From contig CAJVYS010000022.1 in NCBI GenBank assembly GCA_913009875.1, positions 1 through 34,840 on the forward strand: a stretch of 34,840 nt of DNA, in the 5' to 3' direction. This stretch comes from an uncultured Gammaproteobacteria bacterium (GTDB lineage: Bacteria > Pseudomonadota > Gammaproteobacteria > SZUA-152). Every line of letters begins with the position of its first letter. Position 1 is the stretch's first letter. Position numbers and translations under genes: made by a program. A model generated the notes under the pieces. The model was not told the DNA's origin. It did not search any database and saw nothing but the letters and a program-made list of their open reading frames with translations. Shown in pieces: positions 1 to 7,918 of this stretch.

Positions 1-105
1 ATGACTAATTATGGCAGCGTGGGGGTCACAGAACTTGGGTAAAGTTGGTAGAGAGTGCAGAAGTGATAGAGTGGCAGTGCTGACTGTTTTCTGTTTTTTT
101 TTTTT
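1..105. other. Sequencing run-through, not genomic
   Basis: This segment lies outside the P5 adapter and ends in a run of about 13 T at 93-105, apart from nothing else recognisable. Reads that pass through a short insert and its adapter commonly end in a homopolymer and then noise, so this is best treated as artefact. No gene should be called here; a reading frame starting at position 11 crosses the adapter and gives the adapter-encoded peptide well known from contaminated databases. Confidence 0.85.
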
Positions 106-163
106 AATGATACGGCGCCCACCGAGATCTACACTCTTTCCCTACACGACGCTCTTCCGATCT
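106..163 (+). other. Illumina P5/TruSeq universal adapter
   Basis: The 58 bases match the Illumina P5 plus read-1 primer adapter from its first bases (AATGATACGGCG) to its last (GCTCTTCCGATCT). I see one substitution, C for A at position 118. This is library DNA, so the contig should be trimmed to start at 164. Confidence 0.97.
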
Positions 164-172
164 AGTCGTCTC

Positions 173-297
173 TGTAGGATGCTGGTGAGCGGTAGCGAAC
201 CGCATCAGTCGAGAGTGGTGACGCCGACAATCACCCGTGCCGGACGCTTGATAACACGCGAACGATGCGGTTCGCTACCGCTCACCAGCATCCTACA
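173..297. repeat. Palindromic repeat, family A (34-bp perfect arms)
   Basis: Arms 173-206 and 264-297 are perfect 34-bp reverse complements around a 57-bp centre. Each arm contains the words TGTAGGATGCTGGTGAGC and GCGAACCGCATC. The same words recur in the two shorter copies at 13627-13710 and 14421-14502, which makes this a dispersed REP-like or MITE-like family. No transposase is encoded. A repeat this close to the adapter explains why the assembly stopped here. Confidence 0.85.
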
Positions 298-316
298 TGG
301 AATCTTGAGACGCATT

Positions 317-360
317 GTCCGGCTGGATTTCAAAACGGGTCTACCGACCCGTATCCGGAC
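317..360 (+). terminator. Two-part hairpin followed by T-rich run
   Basis: The arms GTCCGG (317-322) and CCGGAC (355-360) enclose an inner hairpin, ACGGGTC/GACCCGT (335-352), with loop TACC. The outer stem is followed by TTTTATTT. It could be the terminator of a gene lost to the left, or another palindromic repeat. Confidence 0.4.
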
Positions 361-385
361 TTTTATTTCAGTCCGCAAGACTAAC

Positions 386-405
386 CCACCCGCTTTAGCG
401 GGTGG
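386..405 (+). terminator. GC-rich hairpin CCACCCGC/GCGGGTGG
   Basis: A perfect 8-bp stem with loop TTTA is followed by TTGTTG, so the T-run is weak. It may be a weak terminator or part of a repeat. The solitary sequence at 422-450 just after it resembles one arm of the CACAGAG repeat family described at 3734. Confidence 0.4.
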
Positions 406-460
406 TTGTTGAGTCAAATAAGCTCCGTGAACTCGGTGCTTCTGTGGCAATAAATATAGA

Positions 461-500
461 ACCTAGATCCTGCAAGTGCTCGCACTTGCAGGATCTAGGT
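461..500. repeat. Perfect 19-bp inverted repeat in the dsrL leader
   Basis: The arms 461-479 and 482-500 are perfectly complementary and separated only by TC, giving a 40-base hairpin. It ends 38 bases before the dsrL start codon. No T-run follows on the + strand, so it does not look like an intrinsic terminator. No second copy was seen in the window. With the repeats before it, this completes the gene-free stretch 164-538. Confidence 0.85.
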
Positions 501-538
501 AGAACGACCTAACACCAGTGGATTAGGAGACTGACACA

Positions 539-2515
539 ATGGCAACGCCGGCAGATAAAGTGAAACAAGAGCATACCTTCCGCAAGTTCAAGGATGACGA
601 CAGCACGCATCTCCCCTGGACGCAGCAGATCTTTTCGGCCGATACCAGCCACAAGTGCCCCACCTACCTGCTGCAGACCCCGCCCTGTCAGAGCAGCTGC
701 CCGGCCGGTGAAGACATCCGCGGCTGGCTTGATATCGTGCGCGGTATGGAAAAACCCGCCGGTGACATGGACTGGCGCGAATACGCCTTCCGCCGCTCCA
801 CCGACGCCAACCCCTTCCCCTCGGTGATGGGCCGCGTCTGCCCCGCACCGTGCGAAGAGGGCTGCAACCGTAATGAAGTGGAAGACTTTGTTGGCATCAA
901 TGCCGTCGAGCAGTTCATCGGCGACACTGCGCTGGCCAACGGCTACAGCTTCGAGGCCGGCCCGGACACCGGCAAAAAAGTCGCCATCATCGGCGGCGGC
1001 CCCTGCGGCCTGTCCGCGGCCTACCAGCTGCGCCGCATGGGCCATGCCTGCACCGTGTTCGACGATCACGAAGACCTCGGCGGCATGATGATGTACGGCA
1101 TCCCCGGCTACCGCACTCCACGTGACGTGCTGCACGGCGAGATGGACCGCATCATCAACATGGGCGTCGAGACCCGTCTCAACACCCGCGTCGGCCGCGA
1201 CGTGACGCTGCAAGAACTGGAGAAGGACTTCGACGCCATCCTCTTCGCCATCGGCGCACAGAACGGTCGCGGTCTGCCCATTGCCAACTTCAAGGAGGCC
1301 GGCAACTGCCTGTCCGGCATCGCCTTCCTCGAGTCCTTCAACCGTGGCCACCTGAAGGCCGTGGCCGGCAAGGTGCTGGTCATCGGTGGTGGCGACACTT
1401 CCATCGACGTGGCCTCCGTGGCGCGCCGCCTCGGCAAGATCGAAGGCCTCAGCGACGAGGCCCGGGTGGAGAATGTCATCGCCAGCGGCAAGCAACAGCC
1501 CCTGCCGGAAGGCGCCAAGCCCGTCAGCGTCGAGGTGACCCTGCTGTCCCGCCACCCCATCGCTGACATGACCGCCTCCCAGCATGAAGTAGACGACGCC
1601 ACCCGCGAAGGCATCGAGATCATCGGCTCCGTGGAGCCGATGGAGATCATCATGGGCGACGACGGCCGCGCCAGGGCCTTGCGGGTGCGCGAGCTGAAGT
1701 GGGAAAACGGCAAGATGGAAGTGATCGAGGGCTCCGAGTACGAGATCGAGGCCGACATCATCGTCGCCGCCATCGGTCAGACCGGCCGCCTTGACGGCAT
1801 GGACGGATTCGCCAACGAACGTGGCCTCATCGACGCCGACAAAAACTTCCAGATGCCCAACAAGGAAGGCTATTTCGTCGCCGGCGACATCGTCCAGCCG
1901 CACCTGCTGACCACCGTCATCGGCCAGGCCTCCGTCGCCGCCGAGAGCATCGATCACTACCTGAAGCACCAGGCGCTGGGCAAGCGCCCCAAGGTGGACG
2001 TGCACCACTTCGACCTGCTGAAGAAGTTGCAAGAGGCCCATCTGGAACCAGAACCCTTCCAGCCGGAAGGTGACGCGCATACCCGAGGCATCGACCGTGG
2101 CCGCCGCGGCACCGCCGAGGCCGACTTCGCCATCCACAACTTCGAGGATCGCTCGGCCTACTCCATCGTCTCCACCGACGAGCTGTTCCTCGGCCACTTC
2201 GAGTACGAGCCACGCCACAAGCGCAAGGAAGACGTGCCCGACGCCAGCGAGGTGCTGGGCCACTTCGAGGAGCGCGTACAGCCCCTGCCTGAGGAAGAAA
2301 TCGTCGCCGAGGCCGGCCGCTGCATGAGCTGCGGCATGTGCTTCGAGTGCGACAACTGCATCATCTACTGCCCACAAGACGCCGTACACAAAGTAAAGAA
2401 GGACGAGCACACCACCGGTCGTTACGTGGAAACCGACTACACCCGCTGCATCGGTTGTCACATCTGCGCCGACGTCTGCCCCACCGGTTACATCAAGATG
2501 GGTCTGGGCGAATAA
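539..2515 (+). CDS. dsrL: DsrL, NAD(P)H:acceptor iron-sulfur flavoprotein
   Basis: This cytoplasmic oxidoreductase is the electron-transfer partner of reverse-acting DsrAB in sulfur oxidisers, passing sulfite reductase electrons to NAD(P). The 658-residue protein is built like the small subunit of glutamate synthase. An N-terminal cysteine region (C40, C50, C54, C101, C105, C109) is followed by an FAD-binding loop IGGGPCG (151-157) and a second nucleotide-binding loop, VIGGGDTSID (281-290). The C-terminus carries two ferredoxin-type sites (C595 to C611 and C637 to C647), an extension typical of DsrL and absent from GltD. The length fits the family. The start is supported by AGGAGA (525-530), 8 bases upstream. 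The following dsrJOP genes make the assignment firm. Upstream dsr genes are missing because the contig ends. Confidence 0.95.
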   Translation: MATPADKVKQEHTFRKFKDDDSTHLPWTQQIFSADTSHKCPTYLLQTPPCQSSCPAGEDIRGWLDIVRGMEKPAGDMDWREYAFRRSTDANPFPSVMGRVCPAPCEEGCNRNEVEDFVGINAVEQFIGDTALANGYSFEAGPDTGKKVAIIGGGPCGLSAAYQLRRMGHACTVFDDHEDLGGMMMYGIPGYRTPRDVLHGEMDRIINMGVETRLNTRVGRDVTLQELEKDFDAILFAIGAQNGRGLPIANFKEAGNCLSGIAFLESFNRGHLKAVAGKVLVIGGGDTSIDVASVARRLGKIEGLSDEARVENVIASGKQQPLPEGAKPVSVEVTLLSRHPIADMTASQHEVDDATREGIEIIGSVEPMEIIMGDDGRARALRVRELKWENGKMEVIEGSEYEIEADIIVAAIGQTGRLDGMDGFANERGLIDADKNFQMPNKEGYFVAGDIVQPHLLTTVIGQASVAAESIDHYLKHQALGKRPKVDVHHFDLLKKLQEAHLEPEPFQPEGDAHTRGIDRGRRGTAEADFAIHNFEDRSAYSIVSTDELFLGHFEYEPRHKRKEDVPDASEVLGHFEERVQPLPEEEIVAEAGRCMSCGMCFECDNCIIYCPQDAVHKVKKDEHTTGRYVETDYTRCIGCHICADVCPTGYIKMGLGE

Positions 2516-2579
2516 GTCGGCAGCCACGGATGACTTCGACCGCAGACCACAATCGGCCGTGAAACCGGGAGCAATCGCT

Positions 2580-2966
2580 GTGAAACGCTATGGGTACCCA
2601 TTTTTACTATTGCTGGCCCTGCTGCTGACGGCAGGCACGCCGGCGCTCGCCGGCGCCCCGCTGCCGGATATCCCCGAGGCTATCAAGGGCGAACAGTGCG
2701 TGGAAGACACCGAGTTCATGCGTCGCAATCACATGGAACTGCTCGAACACCAGCGTGACGATACCGTGCGCCGCGGCATTCGTACCAAGAAGCACAGCCT
2801 GAAGAACTGCTTCACCTGTCACGTGGTGATGGGCGACGACGGCAAGGCGATCACGGTCAGCGACCCGCGCCACTTCTGCCGCGAATGTCACGACTACGCC
2901 GCCGTGAAGGTGGATTGCTGGCAGTGCCACGTGTCCACCCCCGAGCCCAAGGGGGACAAGCTATGA
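2580..2966 (+). CDS. dsrJ: DsrJ, periplasmic triheme cytochrome c
   Basis: DsrJ is the periplasmic cytochrome of the DsrMKJOP membrane complex. From the GTG at 2580 the protein has 128 residues. It begins with an uncleaved-anchor or signal segment (about 1-25: MKRYGYPF then a leucine-rich core), followed by three haem-binding CxxCH motifs, CFTCH (77-81), CRECH (100-104) and CWQCH (113-117). C40 in GEQCVED corresponds to the extra conserved cysteine which in Allochromatium DsrJ is a proposed distal ligand of one haem. I prefer the GTG at 2580 over the GTG at 2559 because GGGAG (2567-2571) lies 8 bases before it and it gives a clean signal sequence. The stop overlaps the dsrO start (ATGA), implying translational coupling. 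Confidence 0.93.
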   Translation: MKRYGYPFLLLLALLLTAGTPALAGAPLPDIPEAIKGEQCVEDTEFMRRNHMELLEHQRDDTVRRGIRTKKHSLKNCFTCHVVMGDDGKAITVSDPRHFCRECHDYAAVKVDCWQCHVSTPEPKGDKL

Positions 2967-3715
2967 GCGACAACCAGATCGACAGCTACAAACGCCGCTT
3001 CCTCGGCCAGAGTGCTGCCATTGCCGGCGCCGCGACACTGGGTGGTGGCCTCGTGCTCACCAGTGTGGCGCGTGCCCGTCCCGCCGACCAGGCCGCCAGC
3101 AGCGCCAACCGCTGGGGCCTGCTCATCGACACCAGCAAGTGCGCCAGCGACTGCGACGAGTGCGTCAAGGCCTGCGAGATGGAACACGGCTGGGGCCGCG
3201 GCAGCACGGACGAGCAGCATTCCCGTCCCGAACAGAAGGCCCAGTGGATGCGCAAGGTCACGGTGCGCGACCGCGCCACCGGCCACGAAACCTCACTGCC
3301 CATGATGTGCCAGCATTGCGCCTATCCGCCCTGCGTGGACGTCTGCCCCACCGGCGCCTCCATGAAGCGCGACGACGGTATTGTGCTCGTGGACAAGCAC
3401 CGCTGCATCGGCTGCCGCTACTGCATGATGGCCTGCCCCTACAAGGCGCGTTCCTTCATCCACGAGGATCTGCACGACCAGAAGACCGAGTCACCGCGCG
3501 GCAAGGGCACGGTGGAAAGCTGCAACCTGTGCGTCAATCGCGTCGACCGTGGCGAAAACCCGGCCTGTGCCGATGCCTGCCCGGAAAAGGCCATCCTGTT
3601 CGGCGATCTCAAGGATGCCAACAGCGACATCGCCCGACGCCTGGCCAGCGAGCCGAGTACCGAGATCCGCGGCGATCTGCGCCTCGATCTTGGCGTGCGC
3701 TATCAGAACATCTAA
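2963..3715 (+). CDS. dsrO: DsrO, Tat-exported ferredoxin-type iron-sulfur protein
   Basis: DsrO is a periplasmic iron-sulfur protein that relays electrons between DsrJ and the membrane subunit DsrP. The 250-residue protein has a twin-arginine signal (RRFLGQSAA, residues 11-19) followed by a hydrophobic stretch and an Ala-rich cleavage region near 37-46. Four cysteine groups for [4Fe-4S] clusters are visible: C60/64/67/71, C116/119/124/128, C149/152/155/159 and C187/190/202/206. A longer frame exists upstream, but the ATG at 2963 is chosen because it overlaps the dsrJ stop, follows GGGGG (2951-2955), and puts the Tat motif near the N-terminus. Confidence 0.94.
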   Translation: MSDNQIDSYKRRFLGQSAAIAGAATLGGGLVLTSVARARPADQAASSANRWGLLIDTSKCASDCDECVKACEMEHGWGRGSTDEQHSRPEQKAQWMRKVTVRDRATGHETSLPMMCQHCAYPPCVDVCPTGASMKRDDGIVLVDKHRCIGCRYCMMACPYKARSFIHEDLHDQKTESPRGKGTVESCNLCVNRVDRGENPACADACPEKAILFGDLKDANSDIARRLASEPSTEIRGDLRLDLGVRYQNI

Positions 3716-3733
3716 CGAAGGCATTAACGATTT

Positions 3734-3872
3734 GCCACAGAGGCACAGAGAACACAGAGAAGGCATCGATGAAATGAAAAATGGGGAAAACATGACGAAC
3801 GGAACAGGATTCTGTTTCTTTCCTTCATCAAGCGATTCCTGATGGCCAATTCCTCCGTGTCTCTGTGGTGAA
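3734..3872. repeat. CACAGAG-family inverted repeat between dsrO and dsrP
   Basis: The left arm (3734-3763) reads GCCACAGAGGCACAGAG and continues AACACAGAG. The right arm (3850-3872) is its approximate reverse complement. The ~86 bases between them are AT-rich with no credible gene. The insertion splits an otherwise tightly packed dsrLJOP group. Other pairs lie at 15503-15716 and 17271-17444, with solitary arms at 422-450 and 13316-13337. Confidence 0.75.
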
Positions 3873-3902
3873 CTGAATGGCTGCACGAAGGCCAGCAAGC
3901 GA

Positions 3903-3926
3903 TAAATCGAGAGTTAAATCGAGAGT
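3903..3926 (+). promoter_or_regulatory. 12-bp tandem duplication carrying the dsrP ribosome-binding site
   Basis: TAAATCGAGAGT occurs twice in a row (3903-3914 and 3915-3926). The second copy places GAGAG (3921-3925) 7 bases before the dsrP ATG, and the first copy repeats the same GAGAG 12 bases earlier. The start codon at 3933 is supported by this site. Confidence 0.7.
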
Positions 3927-3932
3927 TAAACC

Positions 3933-5150
3933 ATGAAACCAACCACCTTTCGTGAGATTTCCGGTAACAGCACCGGCTACTGGGCGCTGCTGGGCTTGCT
4001 GGGACTAATAATCGCCGCCGGTCTGGGCGCCGCCTGGTACATGGAGCACAACGGCCACTGGGTCACGGGCATGAACAACCAGATCGTCTGGGGCATGCCG
4101 CACGTGTTCGCCGTGTTCCTCATCGTCGCCGCCTCCGGCGCGCTCAATGTCGCCTCCATGGCCTCGGTATTCGGACGCACCGCGCTCAAGCCCTTGTCGC
4201 GTCTCTCCGGCCTGCTCGCCATTGCCCTGCTGGCCGGCGGCCTGATGGTGCTGGTGCTCGATCTGGGACATCCCGACCGTCTTATCATGGCCATGATGAA
4301 CCTCAACTTCATGTCCATCTTCGCCTGGAACATCATTCTCTATAACGGTTTCTTCGTCATCGTCGCAGTCTATCTGTGGACCATGATGGAGAAGCGCGCC
4401 AACCGCTACACCAAGACCGCGGGCATGTTCGCCTTCATCTGGCGTCTGGTGCTCACCACCGGTACCGGCTCTATCTTCGGCTTTTTGGTCGCCCGCCAGG
4501 CCTATGACGCCGCCATCATGGCGCCCATGTTCATCGCCCTGTCCTTCTCCTTCGGCCTCGCCATCTTCATGCTGGTGCTGTTCGCCAGCTACCGCTGGGG
4601 TGGACGACCCCTTGGCGATTACATGATTATTCGTATGCAGCGCCTGCTCGGCCTGTTCGTGGTCGCCGCGCTGTTCTTTGTCGTCGTTTACCACCTTACC
4701 AACCTCTACGCAGCGGAACACCGTGACGTGGAGCACTTCATGCTCGACGGCAACAATGTCTACAGCGGCCTGTTCTGGGTGGGATACATCCTGCTCGGCA
4801 GCCTGGTTCCCATGGCCATCGCCTGGCTCAGTCCCTTCCGCGCCTCCATCGGCTGGATCACCACCGCCGCCGTGCTGGTGGTCGCTGGCGGCATGGCCAT
4901 GATTTACGTCATCATCATTGGCGGTCAGGCCTACCCCCTGCAGTTGTTCCCGGGCAAGGACGTCAGCAGCAGTTTCTTCGACGGCGTGGTCAACCCCTAC
5001 TCGCCCACCCTGGCGGAAACCCTGCTGGGTATCGGCGGCATTGGCATTACCCTCGCCATCGTGGTGGTCGGCATCCGCCTGCTCAAGTTTCTGCCCCTGA
5101 GCCTGGAAGACGCCCGGGTCGATCCACACTACAAGGCGGACGAGGCGTAG
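3933..5150 (+). CDS. dsrP: DsrP, NrfD-family integral membrane subunit
   Basis: This is the multi-span membrane subunit of DsrMKJOP, thought to exchange electrons with the quinone pool. The 405-residue protein is almost entirely hydrophobic segments separated by short loops, about ten in all. The first is near 17-37 (YWALLGLLGLIIAAGL) and the last near 363-385 (LLGIGGIGITLAIVVVG). This is the expected NrfD/PsrC/HybB topology, and the length fits DsrP. Its place directly after dsrO in the order L-J-O-P supports the call over a generic NrfD protein. It is separated from dsrO by 217 bases containing a palindromic repeat. Confidence 0.93.
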   Translation: MKPTTFREISGNSTGYWALLGLLGLIIAAGLGAAWYMEHNGHWVTGMNNQIVWGMPHVFAVFLIVAASGALNVASMASVFGRTALKPLSRLSGLLAIALLAGGLMVLVLDLGHPDRLIMAMMNLNFMSIFAWNIILYNGFFVIVAVYLWTMMEKRANRYTKTAGMFAFIWRLVLTTGTGSIFGFLVARQAYDAAIMAPMFIALSFSFGLAIFMLVLFASYRWGGRPLGDYMIIRMQRLLGLFVVAALFFVVVYHLTNLYAAEHRDVEHFMLDGNNVYSGLFWVGYILLGSLVPMAIAWLSPFRASIGWITTAAVLVVAGGMAMIYVIIIGGQAYPLQLFPGKDVSSSFFDGVVNPYSPTLAETLLGIGGIGITLAIVVVGIRLLKFLPLSLEDARVDPHYKADEA

Positions 5151-5172
5151 CCCGCATACAAGCCACAGTTTC

Positions 5173-5326
5173 GTAGGAGCGGGCCATGCCCGCGATGGGT
5201 TGGAAGGGAAAACAATAAATTTGTGGGAGCGGCTTCAGCCGCGAATGAATCCAGCCTTTATTCGCGGCTGAAGCCGCTCCCACAATTCTCAAAACAACAA
5301 CTATCGCGGGCATGGCCCGCTCCTAC
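5173..5326. repeat. Two REP palindromes, one nested inside the other
   Basis: The outer arms 5173-5196 and 5303-5326 are perfect 24-bp complements beginning GTAGGAGCGGGCCATG. Inside them, arms 5221-5246 and 5260-5285 are perfect 26-bp complements containing GTGGGAGCGGCTTCAGCC. The two families are related at GTRGGAGCGG but differ in their cores. They fill the dsrP to trpD2-like gap. On RNA both would form long GC-rich hairpins after dsrP. Confidence 0.92.
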
Positions 5327-5401
5327 ACTACTCCGTGGGTCATTTTGCAGAATAGGCTAGAATCTACGGCCACACACAGCTCCCAAACTCTGGACATATT
5401 C

Positions 5402-6403
5402 ATGCAGACAGAACACCCATTCGCCCAATACGTTCGCATCCTCGGCAAGGGCAAAAACGGCTCCCGAGCCCTCACCCAGGAAGAGGCCCTCGCCTCTTTT
5501 CGCATGGTGATGCACGACGACGTGCTGCCTGAACAACTGGGCGCCTACCTGATGCTGCTGCGGGTGAAGGAAGAAGAGCCGGAGGAACTGGCCGGTTTCA
5601 TCCGTGCGGTGCGCGAAACCATCACCCCGCCCGACAACGCACCCAAGGTGGATCTGGACTGGTCGTCCTACGCCGGCAAGCGCCGTCAGCTGCCCTGGTT
5701 CATCCTCAGCACCCTGCTGCTGGCGCAGAATGGCGTAAAGATCTTTATGCATGGCGCCAGTGGCCACACCGCCGGGCGGCTCTATACCAAGGATGTGCTG
5801 GCCGAACTGGGCATCGCCCCCTGCACCTCGCTGGCCGAGGCCGCGCAGCGCATCGAAAACACCAACTTCGCCTATCTCGATCTCGAATTCCTTTCGCCCA
5901 AGCTGCACCAGATTATCGAGATGCGCCCCCTGCTCGGCCTGCGCTCGCCAGTGCACACCATCGCCCGCATGCTCAACCCCTTTGATGCAGACTATGTGAT
6001 GCAGGGCATCTTTCACCCGGGTTATCGCCCCATGCATCAAGAGGCTGCCCAGCTGCTCGGCATGCCGCATCTGGCCGTGATCAAGGGCGACGGCGGCGAG
6101 ATCGAGCGCAATCCCGATATCCCCTGCCTGGTGCAGAGCGTGCACGACGGCGAGATGTCCGATGAGGAATGGCCCGCCCTGTTCAACACCCGACACATGA
6201 AGGACGAGGAGCTCAATGTGTCACGCCTGCGTGATCTGTGGGAAGGTTCAGATGACGACGAATATGGTACCGCCGCCGTGATCGGCACCACCGCCATCGC
6301 CCTCAAGCTACTGGGGCGTGCCGATAGCATCACCGATGCCGAATGCCAGGCCGGTGACATGTGGCAGGCGCGATCCAGGGAACGCTTCGGCGCCGCGGCC
6401 TGA
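5402..6403 (+). CDS. TrpD2/YbiB-like glycosyltransferase-family protein
   Basis: The 333-residue protein has the fold signature of the anthranilate phosphoribosyltransferase (TrpD) superfamily. It has an N-terminal helical domain (about 5-75, with LTQEEALASFRMVM) and a nucleoside phosphorylase-like body with HGASGHTAGR (117-126) in place of the substrate loop of true TrpD. That pattern matches the TrpD2 (E. coli YbiB) branch, reported to bind nucleic acid rather than make tryptophan; that function is family knowledge. The ATG at 5402 is chosen because the upstream extension lies inside the REP element; no strong Shine-Dalgarno sequence is visible. It sits between dsrP and dsrN, 23 bases before dsrN. 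In Allochromatium vinosum, as I know it, dsrN follows dsrP directly, so the gene is an extra here. Confidence 0.75.
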   Translation: MQTEHPFAQYVRILGKGKNGSRALTQEEALASFRMVMHDDVLPEQLGAYLMLLRVKEEEPEELAGFIRAVRETITPPDNAPKVDLDWSSYAGKRRQLPWFILSTLLLAQNGVKIFMHGASGHTAGRLYTKDVLAELGIAPCTSLAEAAQRIENTNFAYLDLEFLSPKLHQIIEMRPLLGLRSPVHTIARMLNPFDADYVMQGIFHPGYRPMHQEAAQLLGMPHLAVIKGDGGEIERNPDIPCLVQSVHDGEMSDEEWPALFNTRHMKDEELNVSRLRDLWEGSDDDEYGTAAVIGTTAIALKLLGRADSITDAECQAGDMWQARSRERFGAAA

Positions 6404-6426
6404 TCGTCACGAAGCCAACGCCTGTC

Positions 6427-7839
6427 ATGTCGCAGATCTTCATCACCGCCGCCCACAAGTCCTCGGGCAAAACCACGCTCAGCATCGGTCTCTGCGCCGC
6501 CTACCGCCTGCGTGGCCTGGACGTGCAGCCGTTCAAGAAGGGGCCGGACTACATCGATCCCATGTGGCTGTCACGTGCCGCCGGCCGCGACTGTCACAAT
6601 CTCGATTTCCACACCATGAGCCGGGCGGAGATCCTGCGTACCGCACAGCGCCACGGTGGCGATGCCGACCTCTGCCTCATCGAGGGCAACAAGGGGCTCT
6701 ATGATGGCCTTGACCTCGATGGCAGCAACAGCAACGCCGCCCTCGCCACCCTGCTGCACTCACCGGTGATCCTGGTCATCGATGCCCAGGGTATGACACG
6801 CGGCATCGCACCGCTGATCCTCGGCTATCAGGCCTTCGCCCCGGAGGTGAACATCGCCGGCGTGATCCTCAACCAGCTCGGCGGCCGTCGTCACGAAGCC
6901 AAGCTGCGCGCGGTCATCGAACACTACACCGACGTGCCGGTGATCGGCGCCGTGCACCGCAATCCCGCACTGCGGATCCGCGAACGCCATCTGGGTCTGG
7001 TGCCCAGCAATGAGGCCCAGGCCGTCAAACGGCAAATAGATGCCATCGCGCAGGCCATCGAGGCCCAGGTCGATCTGGACAGACTGCAGGCCATCGCCGA
7101 CGCCGTCCCCCTGCCCACCGCCGCACTGCTCACGGAGCCCCGCCGGCCCACCGTCGACCTGCGCATCGCTATCGCCCAGGACGCCGCCTTCGGTTTTTAT
7201 TATCCGGGCGATCTCGACGCCTTCGCCCAGGCCGGCGCCGAGCTGCTGCCCTTCGATACCCTGCGCGACAGCAAGCTGCCCGCCGACATTGACGGTCTGT
7301 TCATCGGCGGCGGCTTTCCCGAGACCCAGATGCCGGCGCTGGAGGCTAACACCGCCCTGCGGCAGGACATCCACCGCGCCATCGACGGCGGCCTGCCCAC
7401 CTATGCCGAATGTGGCGGCCTGATGTACCTGACCCGCAGCGTGGCATGGAAGGGCCACCGCTGCGAGATGGTCGGCGCCCTGCCCGCCGACAGTGTAATG
7501 CACGAGCGCCCCCAGGGCCGCGGTTATGTGCAATTACAGGAAACCGGGCACATGCCTTGGGCCACGGCATCAACACCGCGGGACATCGAGGCGCATGAAT
7601 TCCATTATTCAGCACTGGAAAATCTGCCCGACAATCTCCCGTTCGCCTATACGGTGAAACGCGGTGCAGGCATCAATGGCCGGTACGACGGCCTCATCCA
7701 CCGCAATGTGCTGGCCTGTTATGCTCATCTGCGAAACGTGGAAGGCAATCGATGGGTCGAGCGCTTTGTCGATTTCGTGCGCCAGAAAAAGGCCATCGAG
7801 CAAGAATCCTGTAGGGTGGGCACTGCCCACCATTATTAG
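6427..7839 (+). CDS. dsrN: DsrN, siroheme amidase (cobyrinate a,c-diamide synthase family)
   Basis: DsrN is a CobB/CbiA-family glutamine amidotransferase that converts siroheme to siroheme amide, the cofactor of DsrA. The 470-residue protein has an N-terminal ATP-binding P-loop (AAHKSSGKTTLS, 8-19). The C-terminal class I glutaminase domain carries nucleophile C329 in AECGGLMYL and the catalytic His motif HEFHYS (390-395). A longer frame begins at 6361, inside the previous gene. The ATG at 6427 gives the normal N-terminus, though its ribosome-binding site is weak. The last eight or nine residues (CRVGTAHHY) and the stop are encoded by the left arm of a palindromic repeat, so the natural C-terminus was probably altered by that insertion. 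The dsr context makes DsrN more likely than a cobalamin enzyme. Confidence 0.9.
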   Translation: MSQIFITAAHKSSGKTTLSIGLCAAYRLRGLDVQPFKKGPDYIDPMWLSRAAGRDCHNLDFHTMSRAEILRTAQRHGGDADLCLIEGNKGLYDGLDLDGSNSNAALATLLHSPVILVIDAQGMTRGIAPLILGYQAFAPEVNIAGVILNQLGGRRHEAKLRAVIEHYTDVPVIGAVHRNPALRIRERHLGLVPSNEAQAVKRQIDAIAQAIEAQVDLDRLQAIADAVPLPTAALLTEPRRPTVDLRIAIAQDAAFGFYYPGDLDAFAQAGAELLPFDTLRDSKLPADIDGLFIGGGFPETQMPALEANTALRQDIHRAIDGGLPTYAECGGLMYLTRSVAWKGHRCEMVGALPADSVMHERPQGRGYVQLQETGHMPWATASTPRDIEAHEFHYSALENLPDNLPFAYTVKRGAGINGRYDGLIHRNVLACYAHLRNVEGNRWVERFVDFVRQKKAIEQESCRVGTAHHY

Positions 7840-7876
7840 CCACCCCAACACCCTGGTGGGCGATGCCCACCCTACA
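7810..7876. repeat. Palindromic repeat, GTAGGGTGGGC family, overlapping the dsrN end
   Basis: The arms 7810-7831 and 7855-7876 match over 22 bases with two mismatches around a 23-base centre. The left arm lies inside dsrN. A related solitary element is at 11185-11213. Confidence 0.88.
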
Positions 7877-7918
7877 AATGCCACTGTTCATCAAAAAACA
7901 TAATCTAGAGTAGAGACC

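Noticed and set aside
11-412. A plus-strand frame at the left end and a minus-strand frame at 34513-34779
   Set aside because: Both translate Illumina adapter sequence into peptides known from contaminated databases, and otherwise cover repeats or a tRNA fragment.
509-2527. 672-codon open frame antisense to dsrL
   Set aside because: It is a shadow of the GC-rich third-position pattern; the plus strand encodes a clear DsrL with all motifs.
6427-7839. Calling this gene cobB/cbiA for cobalamin synthesis
   Set aside because: The fold is the same, but position between dsrP and dsrR makes DsrN the better fit; no other cobalamin genes are present.
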